Shown: one piece after another, positions 29,373-37,850 of the stretch
Numbering within the stretch: position 1 is the first letter of the stretch
How the letters are laid out: every line of letters begins with the position of its first letter
Assembly: GCF_001758425.2 (NCBI RefSeq)
Contig: NZ_MDSS02000031.1
Location: 1 to 41,242, forward strand
Source: Nesterenkonia sp. PF2B19
GTDB taxonomy: Bacteria > Actinomycetota > Actinomycetes > Actinomycetales > Micrococcaceae
Direction of reading: 5' to 3'
Length of the DNA: 41,242 bases
Position numbers and translations under genes: made by a program
The notes under the pieces: generated by a model
Told to the model about the DNA's origin: nothing
Seen by the model: only the letters and a program-made list of their open reading frames with translations
The model's database searches: none

Positions 29373-30095
29373 ATGACCGACACGCCCGCCGATGAGGCCC
29401 CGACGGCGCCGACCCCCCGCGCCCCCGAGATCCGGGTCCTCATCGCCGATGACCACCCGATGATGTCCACCGCGCTGCGCACCTATGTGGACTCCACCCG
29501 AGGCATGCGGTGCGTGGGTGAGGTGCGGGACGGCAAAGCCGCCGTGGAGCTCGTGGCCCAACTGATGCCCGACGTCGTCGTGATGGACATGCACATGCCC
29601 GGCACCGACGGCATCCAGGCCACCGGACAGATCCGCCGCATGTTCGACACCGTCGCGGTGCTGGCGGTGACCACGTTCTCCACGGAGCGGTACGTGATCC
29701 CCGCACTGCGCGCCGGGGCGGGCGGGTACATCGTCAAGGACGCCGAGCCGGAGGAGATCATCGAGGCGATCCGGCAGGCCCATGACGGGCTGGCGCCCTT
29801 CTCCCCCTCGGTGGCTCGGGAGCTGATGCTCTCGGTGAAGGACGACCCTGCCCAGGTGGAGTCCATGCTGCGCCGCTACCCGGAGCTGCCGCGCATCCCG
29901 GAGCGGGAGCTGCAGGGGCTGAAGCTGCTGGCCAGCGGCCGGTCCAACGCAGAGATCGCCGCGGAGATGGTGGTCTCGGAGGCGACGGTGAAGGCCTATA
30001 TGGGGCGCCTCATGCAGCGCCTCGGCGTCCGCGACCGGGTGCAGCTGATCATCCGCGCCACGGAGCTCGGCCTGGTGGAGCCGGCGCTGGACTGA
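29373..30095 (+). CDS. NarL/LuxR-family response regulator
   Basis: A 240-residue regulator. The receiver has VLIADDHPMM (acidic pair) and the phosphoacceptor in VVVMDMHMPGTDG (D72). The C-terminal helix-turn-helix is LLASGRSNAEIAAEMVVSEA followed by TVKAYMGRLMQRLGVRDR. Residues 1-18 are a Pro/Thr-rich extension. TACAAT (29360-29365), a strong -10, is 7 nt before ATG 29373 with no Shine-Dalgarno, so translation is likely leaderless. It pairs with the divergent HisKA_3 kinase. Confidence 0.9.
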   Translation: MTDTPADEAPTAPTPRAPEIRVLIADDHPMMSTALRTYVDSTRGMRCVGEVRDGKAAVELVAQLMPDVVVMDMHMPGTDGIQATGQIRRMFDTVAVLAVTTFSTERYVIPALRAGAGGYIVKDAEPEEIIEAIRQAHDGLAPFSPSVARELMLSVKDDPAQVESMLRRYPELPRIPERELQGLKLLASGRSNAEIAAEMVVSEATVKAYMGRLMQRLGVRDRVQLIIRATELGLVEPALD

Positions 30096-30141
30096 GGAGG
30101 CCCAGCCCGGGCCCCCTCAGACCACGTCCCGTGCCGCCCGC

Positions 30142-31482
30142 TCACCCCGCGATCGGGTTCTCCAGCTCTCCGGCGTGGATGAGCGAGCCGGAGGCGTCGG
30201 CCAGGTCCACCATGTGCCGGGTGTTGCGCAGCTGCAGCCTGTTCAGGCAGGAGTGCGCATAGCGCGGCACCCGCAGGTCCAGCCGACGACGGCGGCTCAC
30301 CCCCTCCGCCTCGCCGCGGGCCTCCTGCTCCGCCACCACCTGGCTCACCACCTCCCAGAAGGCGGTGTCGGTGAGGACGCCGTCGGCATGCAGCACCCCG
30401 GCCAGGTGACGCAGCACCCCGCCGAAGACATCGGTGAAGATCAGCTGGGCGGCCTCGTCGTCGTCGATGACGTGCCGCATCCGGGAGATGTCCTCGTCCA
30501 GCTCCCGGTCACCGATGACGGCGGCCTCCTCGCCGATGTCCTTCATGAACACCCCGGTGACCCGGCCCTCCCGCAGCCGCAGGATGATGTTCTCCCCGTG
30601 CGGCATGAACGCGAGCTCGTGGACCTCCAGGCAGTGCAGCACCGGCAGCAGGTAGGCCCGCAGGTACTCGCCCAGCCAGGCCCGGGGCTTCAGCCCGGAG
30701 TCCTCGATGAGCGCCGCGGCCATCGAGGCGCCGCGCGCGTCCCGGTGCAGCAGCGCGGCCATGGTCATCAGCCGGTCGTCGGGCTCCTCCCGTTCGCCGA
30801 GCCGGGCGATCGGGCTCTCCCGCCACAGGGCGGCCAGCATCTTCTGCTGGTCGGAGGAGGCCTCGGCCCGGTGGTACGCGTCGCCGGTGTAGCCGATGGC
30901 GGCGTGCTCGCGCAGCACGTCGAAGCCGAGCTCAGCCAACCGGGCGTCGCCGCGCACCTGGACTGCCACCCAGTCATTGATCGCGGGGGTGGCACGCATG
31001 TAGGCCGGGGAGAGCCCGCGCAGGAAGCCCATGTTCTGGATGGACAGTGCGGTCTTGATGTAGGACCGCTCCGGGTGCCCGACGTCGAAGGCGGTCCGGA
31101 TGGACTGCTGGGGCTGCCAGGCCCCGGGCCCCTCCCCCAGCACCACAAGATCACGCCGGGCGATGTCGGGGGCGAAGCTGACCGCCACCCGGTGGCGGAA
31201 CTGCCAGGGGTGCACCGGCAGGAGCACGTAGTCGGCCGGGTCCAGGCCGAGGTCATGGAGCCGGGCGTGCAGGCGGGCCCGCCCCGCGGCTCCGAGCTCC
31301 AGCTCCCAGTGCTGAGCCTCCGTACGCCCGGCGCCGAGGTCCAGCCGAGTGTGGGCCCGTCGGGCGGCCACCCATACGTAGCGGAAGGTTGCACCGGACT
31401 CCGGCGCATAGGCGCGCAGGTCGTCCACACTGAAGCCGATGCGCCCGTTGGTGGCCACGAAGCAGGGATGCCCCTCGGTCAT
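30142..31482 (-). CDS. IucA/IucC-family NIS siderophore synthetase, main part
   Basis: A 446-codon reading frame that begins at an internal family position (MTEGHPCFVATNGRIGF). Full-length NRPS-independent siderophore synthetases have about 130 more residues, and these are encoded at the end of the preceding frame (31479-32729). Synthetase motifs seen are the ATP-binding GHPCFVATNGRIGF, LLPVHPWQFRHR, YIKTALSIQNMGFLRGLSPA and FMPHGENIILR, and the FhuF-like C-terminal half. Codons ending LQHTEAA run in frame straight into the ATG, so that ATG is not the true start. A one-base loss in a GGGGG run at about 31562 (six G expected) explains the split. The enzyme would join hydroxamate units, as DesD does. 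The final product cannot be read from sequence. Confidence 0.82.
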   Translation of the reverse strand: MTEGHPCFVATNGRIGFSVDDLRAYAPESGATFRYVWVAARRAHTRLDLGAGRTEAQHWELELGAAGRARLHARLHDLGLDPADYVLLPVHPWQFRHRVAVSFAPDIARRDLVVLGEGPGAWQPQQSIRTAFDVGHPERSYIKTALSIQNMGFLRGLSPAYMRATPAINDWVAVQVRGDARLAELGFDVLREHAAIGYTGDAYHRAEASSDQQKMLAALWRESPIARLGEREEPDDRLMTMAALLHRDARGASMAAALIEDSGLKPRAWLGEYLRAYLLPVLHCLEVHELAFMPHGENIILRLREGRVTGVFMKDIGEEAAVIGDRELDEDISRMRHVIDDDEAAQLIFTDVFGGVLRHLAGVLHADGVLTDTAFWEVVSQVVAEQEARGEAEGVSRRRRLDLRVPRYAHSCLNRLQLRNTRHMVDLADASGSLIHAGELENPIAG

Positions 31483-32729
31483 GGCCGCCTCGGTGTGCTG
31501 CAGGTCCCCGGCGACGTCGAGGTCCCGCCGTCCGCGGGCCAGCTGGGCGGCGGAAGGCCCCCGCGATGGTTCTTGAACGCCGCGCTGGCCAGGGTCGCGG
31601 CGACCTCCTCCAGGTAGGTGCCCAGCAGGTCCTCGGGGATGCCGAGGAGGTGCTGCAGCTCGACGATCAGCTCTTGGGCGTCCAGGGGGCGCTGATGGCC
31701 GTGGACGGCGTCGAGGCGCTGCAGGCTCTCCTCGTCGAGGACCCAGTGGTCCAGGGCCAGGCGGCGGGCTCGGAACCGGTAGGTGCTGGCGCCGGGGACC
31801 TCCAACCTCCAGAGTGGCGCAGCGCCGGCGGGCTCGCCCGGGTCCTGCTCTGCCGTCGGCCTGAGGAGCTTCTCATGGCTGAACTCCGCCAGCGCCTTGG
31901 CCACCAGGTGCCGCTGGGCGAGGGCCATGTGCTCGGGCCGCAGATGCTGCGTCCCCGCGTCACCCCCTGACCCCACCTCTGCGGCCGACCCGGCGGCCGA
32001 CCCGGCGGCCGACCCGGCGACCGACTCTGTTCCCACCCCTGCGGCCGCCGCCTCGGGGCGGGTCCCGCGGGCCAGCACGCTGAGCATGGCCCGTTTGTCC
32101 GGCAGGGCGATCTCGCGCAGCTCCTCGAAGCCGACCTCGCGGTTCTTCCGGCGCACCGCATCGTTCTCCACGTCCGGCTCCACCACGAGACGGCCTGCGC
32201 CCAACGACCAGCAGTGCGCGACGACGGCCCGCATGATCGCACTGGTCAGTCCGTGGCGCCGGCGTGTCACGTCCTGCGGCGCCGGTGCGACGAGCAGATG
32301 CATGCCCAGGTCACCGGTCTCGGCGTCGTGGACGTCGGTGAGCACCACGCGGGTCGGGTCATAGGTCTCCACGCAGACCAAGGCGTCTCCGGCCTCCTCC
32401 CCGATCCAGGCGTCCTGGGCGTCGTCGTCGGTGATCTGCTCCAGGTACCGACGCACCTGTCCACGGCTGAGGTGCCCCATCTGCCAGTGGTGGGCGCCCG
32501 GGTGGGTCAGCCACCGGTGCACTCGGCCGGCGTCGGTCTCCGGATCAGCGGGCCGGAACACCAGCGGCAGGTCCGAGGTGCCGCAGGCCGGCTCCGTCAG
32601 TGCGGGGTCGTCGACGATCGGCACGGCACCGGCAGGGGTGTCTCCCGTGTCTGTGGCCTGTCGGGTCTCGGTCGTCTGTGTGGACATGGTCGCCTGTGGG
32701 GTGATGGTCGTCTGTGGGGTGATGGTCAT
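31479..32729 (-). CDS. GNAT acyltransferase fused to the N-terminus of an IucA/IucC synthetase
   Basis: A 416-codon frame. Residues about 1-35 are Thr/Gln-rich. About 36-210 form an IucB/DesC-like acyltransferase: FRPADPETDAGRVHRWLTHP, AHHWQMGHLSRGQV, DLGMHLLVAP, VVEPDVENDAVRRKNREVGF. It would acylate an N-hydroxy diamine. A Gly/Ala/Ser linker with AGSAAGSAAGSAA follows. The rest, LAQRHLVAKALAEFSHEKLL to TLASAAFKNHRGG, is the N-terminus of an IucA/IucC synthetase that continues in the next frame at 31482. The ATG overlaps the monooxygenase stop by 4 nt (ATGA). With the frame restored the product would be one bifunctional protein of about 860 residues. The last 28 or so codons of this frame are out-of-frame sequence. 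Confidence 0.8.
   Translation of the reverse strand: MTITPQTTITPQATMSTQTTETRQATDTGDTPAGAVPIVDDPALTEPACGTSDLPLVFRPADPETDAGRVHRWLTHPGAHHWQMGHLSRGQVRRYLEQITDDDAQDAWIGEEAGDALVCVETYDPTRVVLTDVHDAETGDLGMHLLVAPAPQDVTRRRHGLTSAIMRAVVAHCWSLGAGRLVVEPDVENDAVRRKNREVGFEELREIALPDKRAMLSVLARGTRPEAAAAGVGTESVAGSAAGSAAGSAAEVGSGGDAGTQHLRPEHMALAQRHLVAKALAEFSHEKLLRPTAEQDPGEPAGAAPLWRLEVPGASTYRFRARRLALDHWVLDEESLQRLDAVHGHQRPLDAQELIVELQHLLGIPEDLLGTYLEEVAATLASAAFKNHRGGLPPPSWPADGGTSTSPGTCSTPRRP
31981..32028 (-). repeat. Four 12-bp tandem repeats in the GNAT-synthetase linker
   Basis: Units at 31981, 31993 and 32005 are identical (GCGGCCGACCCG) and a fourth at 32017 is degenerate. They encode the repeated AGSA linker between the two enzyme domains. 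They are probably variable in length between strains. Confidence 0.85.
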
Positions 32730-34069
32730 CGTGGCACCTCCGCGGTGGTGGGGAGTCCGAACTGCTGGAAGGCGATGCGCCGCTCCAGCGGGTAGTGCTC
32801 CTCGCCGGTGATGGTGGCGAGGATCGAGGCGCTGCGCCAGGCGCCCATGCCGAGGTCCGGCGCGGTCAGCCCGTGAGTGTGCTCCTCGGCGTTCTGCACG
32901 AAGATCCGTCCGCCGAGCGTGTCGATGCGGTAGTCCCGCCCGACGGCGAGGCGGCCGGCGGCGTCGCGGCCGATGAGGTGTTCCACGGGTTCCAGGAAGC
33001 TCGGGTCCCGGGGCGTGTAGCCGGTGGCGAGAATCAGGTGGCCCGTCTGGTGCTCGGCCTGCTCGCCCAGCTGCCGGTGCACCAGCTGCAACCGGTGGGA
33101 CCCGTCGGCGGGATCCCAGACGGCGCCGGTGACCTCTGTGTCGGTGAGCATCCCGACCTCGAGGGGCCGGTGGGCGCTGAGCCGATAGAGGGCGTCATGG
33201 ATCCGGTCGATGGTGGCGGTGCTGATTCCCTTGTAGAGCCCGCGCTGCTCACGGGTGAGCTGGTCGCGCACGCCCTCGGGCAGGCGGTGGAAGTGATCGG
33301 TGTACTCGGGAGAGGTCAGCTCCAGGGTCAGCCGGGTGTCCTCCATGGAGAAGAAGCGCGGGGACCGGGTGATCCAGTCCAACCGCAGGTCGTGCTCCCG
33401 ATGGGACTCCAGCAGGTCCAGGAAGATCTCGGCCGCGGACTGCCCGCTGCCCACCACGGTCGCCGATCCGGCGGCGAGGATCTCCTCGCGGCGGTGCAGG
33501 TAGTCCGCCGAATGGGTGGCTGCCGGCGAGGCGTCCACATCCTCCCGCAGCGCGGCGGGCACATGCGGGGCGGTGCCGATGCCCATCACCACGTGGCGTC
33601 CCCGACGGACCTCCACCCCGTCCGCGGTGACCGCGGTGACCACGAAGGTGTCGGTGGCGGCGTCGTGCTCCACGGACTCCACCTGACGTCCCCAGCGCAG
33701 GGAGGGGAGCCGATCGGCGGCCCACCGGCAGTAGGCGTCGTACTCGCTGCGCAGCGGGTGGAAGTCCTCGCGGATGTAGAACGGGTAGAGCCGCCCGGTC
33801 TGCTTGAGCCAGTTCAGGAAGGAGAACTCGGAGGTCGGGTCCGCCATGGTCACCAGGTCGGCGAGGAACGGCACCTGGATGGTGGCGTCGGTCAGCATCA
33901 TGCCGTGGTGCCAGGCGAAGCCGTCGCGGGAGTCGAGGAAGACGGCGTCGACGTCCTCCAGGGGGTGGGCCAGGCAGGCCAGCCCGAGGTTGAAGGGACC
34001 GATGCCGATTCCGACGACGTCGTGCACGGCGCCTCCGCCAGCTTCCTCCGGGGTCGGTGTGCTGGTCAT
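32726..34069 (-). CDS. Diamine/lysine N-hydroxylating monooxygenase (siderophore)
   Basis: A 447-residue flavoprotein of the lysine N6-/ornithine N5-/cadaverine N-monooxygenase family. FAD binding: VVGIGIGPFNLGLACLAHP. Substrate region: QVPFLADLVTMADPTSEFSF and NWLKQTGRLYPFYIREDF. NADPH binding: ATVVGSGQSAAEIFLDLLES. C-terminal family block: LILATGYTPRDPSF. It hydroxylates the primary amine made by the decarboxylase. Start and stop both overlap neighbours by 4 nt, so the siderophore genes form a tightly coupled operon. DesB-like cadaverine hydroxylation is likely but not certain. Confidence 0.92.
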   Translation of the reverse strand: MTSTPTPEEAGGGAVHDVVGIGIGPFNLGLACLAHPLEDVDAVFLDSRDGFAWHHGMMLTDATIQVPFLADLVTMADPTSEFSFLNWLKQTGRLYPFYIREDFHPLRSEYDAYCRWAADRLPSLRWGRQVESVEHDAATDTFVVTAVTADGVEVRRGRHVVMGIGTAPHVPAALREDVDASPAATHSADYLHRREEILAAGSATVVGSGQSAAEIFLDLLESHREHDLRLDWITRSPRFFSMEDTRLTLELTSPEYTDHFHRLPEGVRDQLTREQRGLYKGISTATIDRIHDALYRLSAHRPLEVGMLTDTEVTGAVWDPADGSHRLQLVHRQLGEQAEHQTGHLILATGYTPRDPSFLEPVEHLIGRDAAGRLAVGRDYRIDTLGGRIFVQNAEEHTHGLTAPDLGMGAWRSASILATITGEEHYPLERRIAFQQFGLPTTAEVPR

Positions 34070-35568
34070 CGAGAGGCCTCCTCGGCGAGACTGGCCGGCG
34101 CTCCGGCCCGGTGACGGTGCAGGATGCGGGCGCATTCGGCGACCTCGTCCAGGCTCTGGGCCACCTGCTCGGCGGTGGTCTCCGGGTCCAGCAGCGTGAG
34201 CTTCAGACAGGGCCGGGAGTCCAGGACGGTCTTGGCGACCATGACCCGCCCAGACTCCTGGAGCACCTGGCGGACCAGCGCGACCAGCGCATCGGCGTCC
34301 TGGTCCCCCACGCCTGCCGGCTGCCACCGGAAGAGCACCGTGGTGAGATCGGTGGGAGCGAGCAGCTGCAGCTCATCGTGGCCCTCCACGTGGCGATGCA
34401 CCTCCTGGGTGAGGTCCAGCAGGGCGTCCCAGGCCCGCCCGACGGCGTCGACGCCCGCCCCGCGCAGGGTCGCGTAGAGCTTCAGGGCGTCGAAGCGTCG
34501 GGTGGTCTGCAACGACTTGTCCACCTGATTGGGCTCGGCGCCGCCGGCGGGGTTGAGGTAGTCGGCGTGCCAGGCTCCTCGCCCCAGGTCTGCGGGGTCG
34601 CGCACCACCAGGGCGGAGGAGGAGACCGGCTGGAACCAGGCCTTGTGGAAGTCCAGCGTCACGCTGCGGGCCGATTCGATGCCGGCCAGCCGATGGGCCT
34701 GGCGCTCCGAGGCCAGCAGCCCGCAGCCGTAGGCGGCGTCCACGTGGAGCCAGAGGCGCTGGCCGCGGCAGATCTCGGCCAGCGGTTCGAGCGGATCGAT
34801 GACCCCGCGGTCGGTGGTGCCGGCAGTGGCGGCCACGGCCATGGGAACCCGGCCGTCGGCGGCGATCTCCTCGAGGAGGCGCCGCAGGGCTGCCGGGTCC
34901 ATGCGGCCGGCGTCGTCCGAGTCCACGGTGATGACCGCGTCGTCGCTGAGGCCGAGGAGCAGCGCGGCCTTGGCGATGCTGAAGTGGCTCTGCGAGCTGG
35001 TGAGCACCACCAGCTGCTGCTGGCGCACCGCACGGGCGGGCCCGGAGGTGCCGGTCAGGGCCGCCTCCCGGGCCAGGAACAGGGCCTGCAGGTTGGACTG
35101 GGTGCCTCCCGAGGTGAAGATGCCGTCGCCCCGGCTGTAGCCGATGCGCCCGGCGATCCAGCTGATCAGGCGGCGCTCCAGGAACGTGCCGATGCGGGAC
35201 TGGTCGTAGGTGTCCACGGAGGGGTTGACGGCGGCGAGCACGGCCTCGGCGGCCACAGCGTGCACGTCGACGGGACAGTTCAGATGGGACAGGTACGCCG
35301 GGTGGTGGTACCAGACGGCTTCGGCGAGGAAGAGCTCGTCGAGCTCCTGGAGCAGGGCGGGGCCGCCGATGCCGGGGGCGTCGAGGTCGACGGCGGCGGC
35401 TCGGTCGGCGAGCTCACGCTGAGGCGTGTTGGTGGAGGGCGCGTCGGCGGAGGCGAGTCGCAGGGAGATCCGCGAGCTGACCTCCCCCATGAGGGCGTCA
35501 TAGGACCCGGTGGCTCCGGGGCGCAGAAGGGTGAGCTGATCTGGGAGGACATCATGTGAAGCTGTCAT
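34066..35568 (-). CDS. PLP-dependent amino acid decarboxylase (DesA/DABA-decarboxylase type)
   Basis: A 500-residue group II decarboxylase. GIFTSGGTQSNLQALFLARE is the PLP phosphate-binding block, LWLHVDAAYGCGLL holds the PLP-pyridine aspartate, and SVTLDFHKAWFQP carries the HK Schiff-base lysine. It would make the diamine of the siderophore: cadaverine from lysine as for DesA, or 1,3-diaminopropane from 2,4-diaminobutyrate. ATG 35568 has no Shine-Dalgarno; a promoter with -10 TATGCT ends 8 nt before it, so the message is probably leaderless. It is the first gene of the operon. Confidence 0.9.
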   Translation of the reverse strand: MTASHDVLPDQLTLLRPGATGSYDALMGEVSSRISLRLASADAPSTNTPQRELADRAAAVDLDAPGIGGPALLQELDELFLAEAVWYHHPAYLSHLNCPVDVHAVAAEAVLAAVNPSVDTYDQSRIGTFLERRLISWIAGRIGYSRGDGIFTSGGTQSNLQALFLAREAALTGTSGPARAVRQQQLVVLTSSQSHFSIAKAALLLGLSDDAVITVDSDDAGRMDPAALRRLLEEIAADGRVPMAVAATAGTTDRGVIDPLEPLAEICRGQRLWLHVDAAYGCGLLASERQAHRLAGIESARSVTLDFHKAWFQPVSSSALVVRDPADLGRGAWHADYLNPAGGAEPNQVDKSLQTTRRFDALKLYATLRGAGVDAVGRAWDALLDLTQEVHRHVEGHDELQLLAPTDLTTVLFRWQPAGVGDQDADALVALVRQVLQESGRVMVAKTVLDSRPCLKLTLLDPETTAEQVAQSLDEVAECARILHRHRAGAPASLAEEASR

Positions 35569-35576
35569 GTGAGGGG

Positions 35577-35604
35577 AGCATAACTGCAATTACGTCATAT
35601 TCAA
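35577..35604 (-). promoter_or_regulatory. Siderophore operon promoter
   Basis: On the - strand TTGAAT (35604-35599) and TATGCT (35582-35577) are separated by 16 bp. The region is AT-rich against the background and contains an imperfect palindrome, TAACTGCAATTA (35581-35592). No match to the DtxR/IdeR iron box was found, so the iron control site is not identified. Confidence 0.55.
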
Positions 35605-35898
35605 GTGCTGTAATCCTGTGAGGTTGCTGGAAGCTGCTTGTGGGCCCGGTGCACTGCCGATGGCCCGGGCCCGTCGGCGCGGCCGCGAGGGCCTGCCAGG
35701 ACGCAGGTGTCCCGCGCTGACCGGAGGTACAAGAAAGCCCACCCAGCCCTCGCTGCCCCATGCTCAGAGTGAGGCATGTCACCAACCTGTGACGTTGCGC
35801 GTCGTCGACACCTGCGGGCTGGCATCCGTCGCACACGCAGTGACTCTCGGGTAACATGTGGGGCGGCGCACATCACCGACCAGCTGCTGGAGGCCCTC
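35605..35898. other. Divergent intergenic region between siderophore and acyl-CoA dehydrogenase genes
   Basis: Together with the promoter entry this makes a gene-free stretch of about 330 bp. A GC hairpin, GGGCCCGG (35642-35649) with CCGGGCCC (35665-35672), stands about 40 bp upstream of the siderophore -35. TAACAT (35852-35857) is a weak -10 candidate for the + strand gene. No other structure was seen. Confidence 0.5.
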
Positions 35899-37131
35899 AT
35901 GCGAGCCGAGATCGACCCGGACTACGACGTCACGACGCCCCGCGACCTGGACTACTACGGCGTCTTCGCGGACATCCCTGATCAGGACCGTGCCTGGTGG
36001 ACCCGTGCCCGGGAGTTCTCCACGGGCCTCGAGGAACGCATGACGCAGTGCTGGGAGGCCGGAGAGTACCCCGTGGATCTGGTCCGAGACGCTGGCGCCC
36101 GCGGGCTGCTCACCGACGGGGTCGACGTCGACGGCGTGGGCGAGGGCCTGAGCACCCTCTCCCCTCTGGCGGCCGGACTGGTCAACATGGAGACCTCCCG
36201 GACCGACGGCTCCCTGGGCACCGCACTGGCCGTGCAGGGCGGTCTGGCACTGCGCACGCTGGCGATGTTCGGCTCCGATGAGCAGAAGCAGCAACACCTC
36301 GCCGACCTGGCCACCGCCCGCACCCTGGGCTCCTTCGCCCTGACCGAGCCCACCCACGGCTCCGACTCGGTCTCCCTGGAGACCACCGCGCAGCTGGTCG
36401 GCGATGAGACCACCGGCCACTACGTGCTCAACGGCGCCAAGAAGTGGATCGGCAACGGCGCCTCCGGCGGCATCACCTTCACCTGGGCCCGGGTCTCCGG
36501 CGGCGAACACGACGGACAGGTCCGCTGCTTCCTGGTCGACCAGGAGACGGAGGGCTACCGGGCCGAAGTCATCGAAGGCAAGGCCTCGCTGCGCGCCATC
36601 CACCAGGCGGTCATCGAGTACCACGACGTCACCCTGCCCGCCGACGCAGTGCTGCCCGGCTCACACTCGTTCAAAGACACCTCCAAGGTCCTCTTCGCGA
36701 CCCGGCTGGGAGTGGCGTGGTCCGCCGTCGGACACGCCGCCGCCGTCGTGGAGGCCGCCCTGAACTATGCGACCCAGCGGGAGCAGTTCAGCAAGCCGCT
36801 GGCCGGGTTCCAGCAGGTCCAGGAGCGGCTGACCTGGATGACCTCCGAGCTGACCTCCATGCAGCTGCACGTGCGGAAGGTGACCGAGCTCGACGCCGCT
36901 GGGAAGCTCTCCGGCCCGCAGGCCTCGATGGCGAAGTACCACAACACTCGCAAGGCCCGGGCGATCGCCCAGGTGGCTCGCGACATGCTCGGCGGCAACG
37001 GCATCCTGCTGAAGAACAAAGTGGCCCGGCACATGGCTGACATCGAGGCCATCCACACCTATGAGGGCACCGAGTCAGTGCAGTCCCTGATCATCGGGCG
37101 CGACCTGACCGGGCACTCCGCCTTCGCCTGA
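35899..37131 (+). CDS. Acyl-CoA dehydrogenase (glutaryl-CoA dehydrogenase-like)
   Basis: A 410-residue flavoenzyme. Family blocks: LGSFALTEPTHGSDSVSLET (FAD/substrate), YVLNGAKKWIGNGASGGITF, YATQREQFSKPLAGFQQVQE, AKYHNTRKARAIAQVARDML, GGNGILLKNKVARHMADIEA, and the catalytic-base region IHTYEGTESVQSLIIGRDLT (YEGT). These features are closest to glutaryl-CoA/short-chain dehydrogenases. CTGGAGG precedes ATG 35899 by about 5 nt; earlier in-frame codons are not homologous. It lies divergent to the siderophore operon, and a link to lysine breakdown is possible but unproven. Palindrome copy D begins 15 bp after the stop. Confidence 0.88.
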   Translation: MRAEIDPDYDVTTPRDLDYYGVFADIPDQDRAWWTRAREFSTGLEERMTQCWEAGEYPVDLVRDAGARGLLTDGVDVDGVGEGLSTLSPLAAGLVNMETSRTDGSLGTALAVQGGLALRTLAMFGSDEQKQQHLADLATARTLGSFALTEPTHGSDSVSLETTAQLVGDETTGHYVLNGAKKWIGNGASGGITFTWARVSGGEHDGQVRCFLVDQETEGYRAEVIEGKASLRAIHQAVIEYHDVTLPADAVLPGSHSFKDTSKVLFATRLGVAWSAVGHAAAVVEAALNYATQREQFSKPLAGFQQVQERLTWMTSELTSMQLHVRKVTELDAAGKLSGPQASMAKYHNTRKARAIAQVARDMLGGNGILLKNKVARHMADIEAIHTYEGTESVQSLIIGRDLTGHSAFA

Positions 37132-37146
37132 CCCCTCCCCCGCGCT

Positions 37147-37212
37147 GAGTTGGTCTGGAGTTTTGGGTACTCGACTCGATCGAGTCGAGTACCCAAAACT
37201 CCAGACCAACTC
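37147..37212. repeat. Palindromic repeat family 1, copy D (perfect)
   Basis: A perfect 66-bp palindrome with arms beginning GAGTTGGTCTGGAGTTTTGG and centre ACTCGATCGAGT. It has no unpaired loop beyond the turn. GTTTTGG with CCAAAAC replaces the GTTGTGG / CCACAAC pair of copies A and C, another paired change. It lies 15 bp after the acyl-CoA dehydrogenase stop. Confidence 0.95.
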
Positions 37213-37272
37213 GCGAGCCCTTCAGCCGCGAGCTCTCCCTGCGGGGACTCGATCCTGCCTACAGTGACAGCT

Positions 37273-37836
37273 ATGCTGCTGATCTCGATGAGCACCTCGC
37301 TGGACGGGTTCACCGCGGACCGCACCGGCGACTTCAGCTGGGGCGCCCCGGACGAAGAGCTGTTCCGTTTCCATCTGGACACGGTGCGCGGGCTCGGAGC
37401 CTGCCTGTGCGGGCGTCGCCTCTACGAGACGATGCTCCCCTGGGAGACGGATCCGCTGATGCGGGAGAACGCCCTCGGTGCGGAGTTCGCCGACGTCTGG
37501 GCCGCGCTGCCGAAGATCGTGTTCAGCCGCAGCCTGGACCAGGTAGAGGGGAACGCCCGGCTGGCGCAGCGCTCCCTGGCCGAGGAGATCCCCGCGGTGC
37601 TCGCCGCGACCGAGCAGGACGTGGAGATCGGCGGCCCCACGCTGGCCGCCCAGGCTGTGGAGCTCGGACTGGTGGAGGAGTACCAGATCTTCCGGCACCC
37701 GATCATCCTCGGCGGAGGCACTCCCCTGCTGCCGCCAGTGGACGAGGCCGTACCCCTGGAGCTGGTGGAGAGCCGCGTCTTCGGCGGCCGCGTGGTCTAT
37801 GAGCGGTATCGACGTGCCGAGGGGTCACGGGGCTGA
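37273..37836 (+). CDS. DHFR/RibD-C-like reductase family protein
   Basis: A 187-residue protein of the RibD C-terminal / dihydrofolate reductase-like family (COG0262). Typical parts are [72 protein letters not shown], and [19 protein letters not shown]. It probably binds NADPH; the substrate is unknown and such proteins are rarely true DHFRs. TACAGT (37260-37265) is 7 nt before ATG 37273 with no Shine-Dalgarno, suggesting a leaderless start. Confidence 0.83.
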   Translation: MLLISMSTSLDGFTADRTGDFSWGAPDEELFRFHLDTVRGLGACLCGRRLYETMLPWETDPLMRENALGAEFADVWAALPKIVFSRSLDQVEGNARLAQRSLAEEIPAVLAATEQDVEIGGPTLAAQAVELGLVEEYQIFRHPIILGGGTPLLPPVDEAVPLELVESRVFGGRVVYERYRRAEGSRG

Positions 37837-37850
37837 TCGGCACCGAGACC

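Noticed and set aside
31479-31482. Genuine ATGA translational coupling of two separate synthetase genes
   Set aside because: In-frame synthetase-like residues (RDLDVAGDLQHTEAA) run directly upstream of the second ATG, so that ATG is internal to one broken gene.
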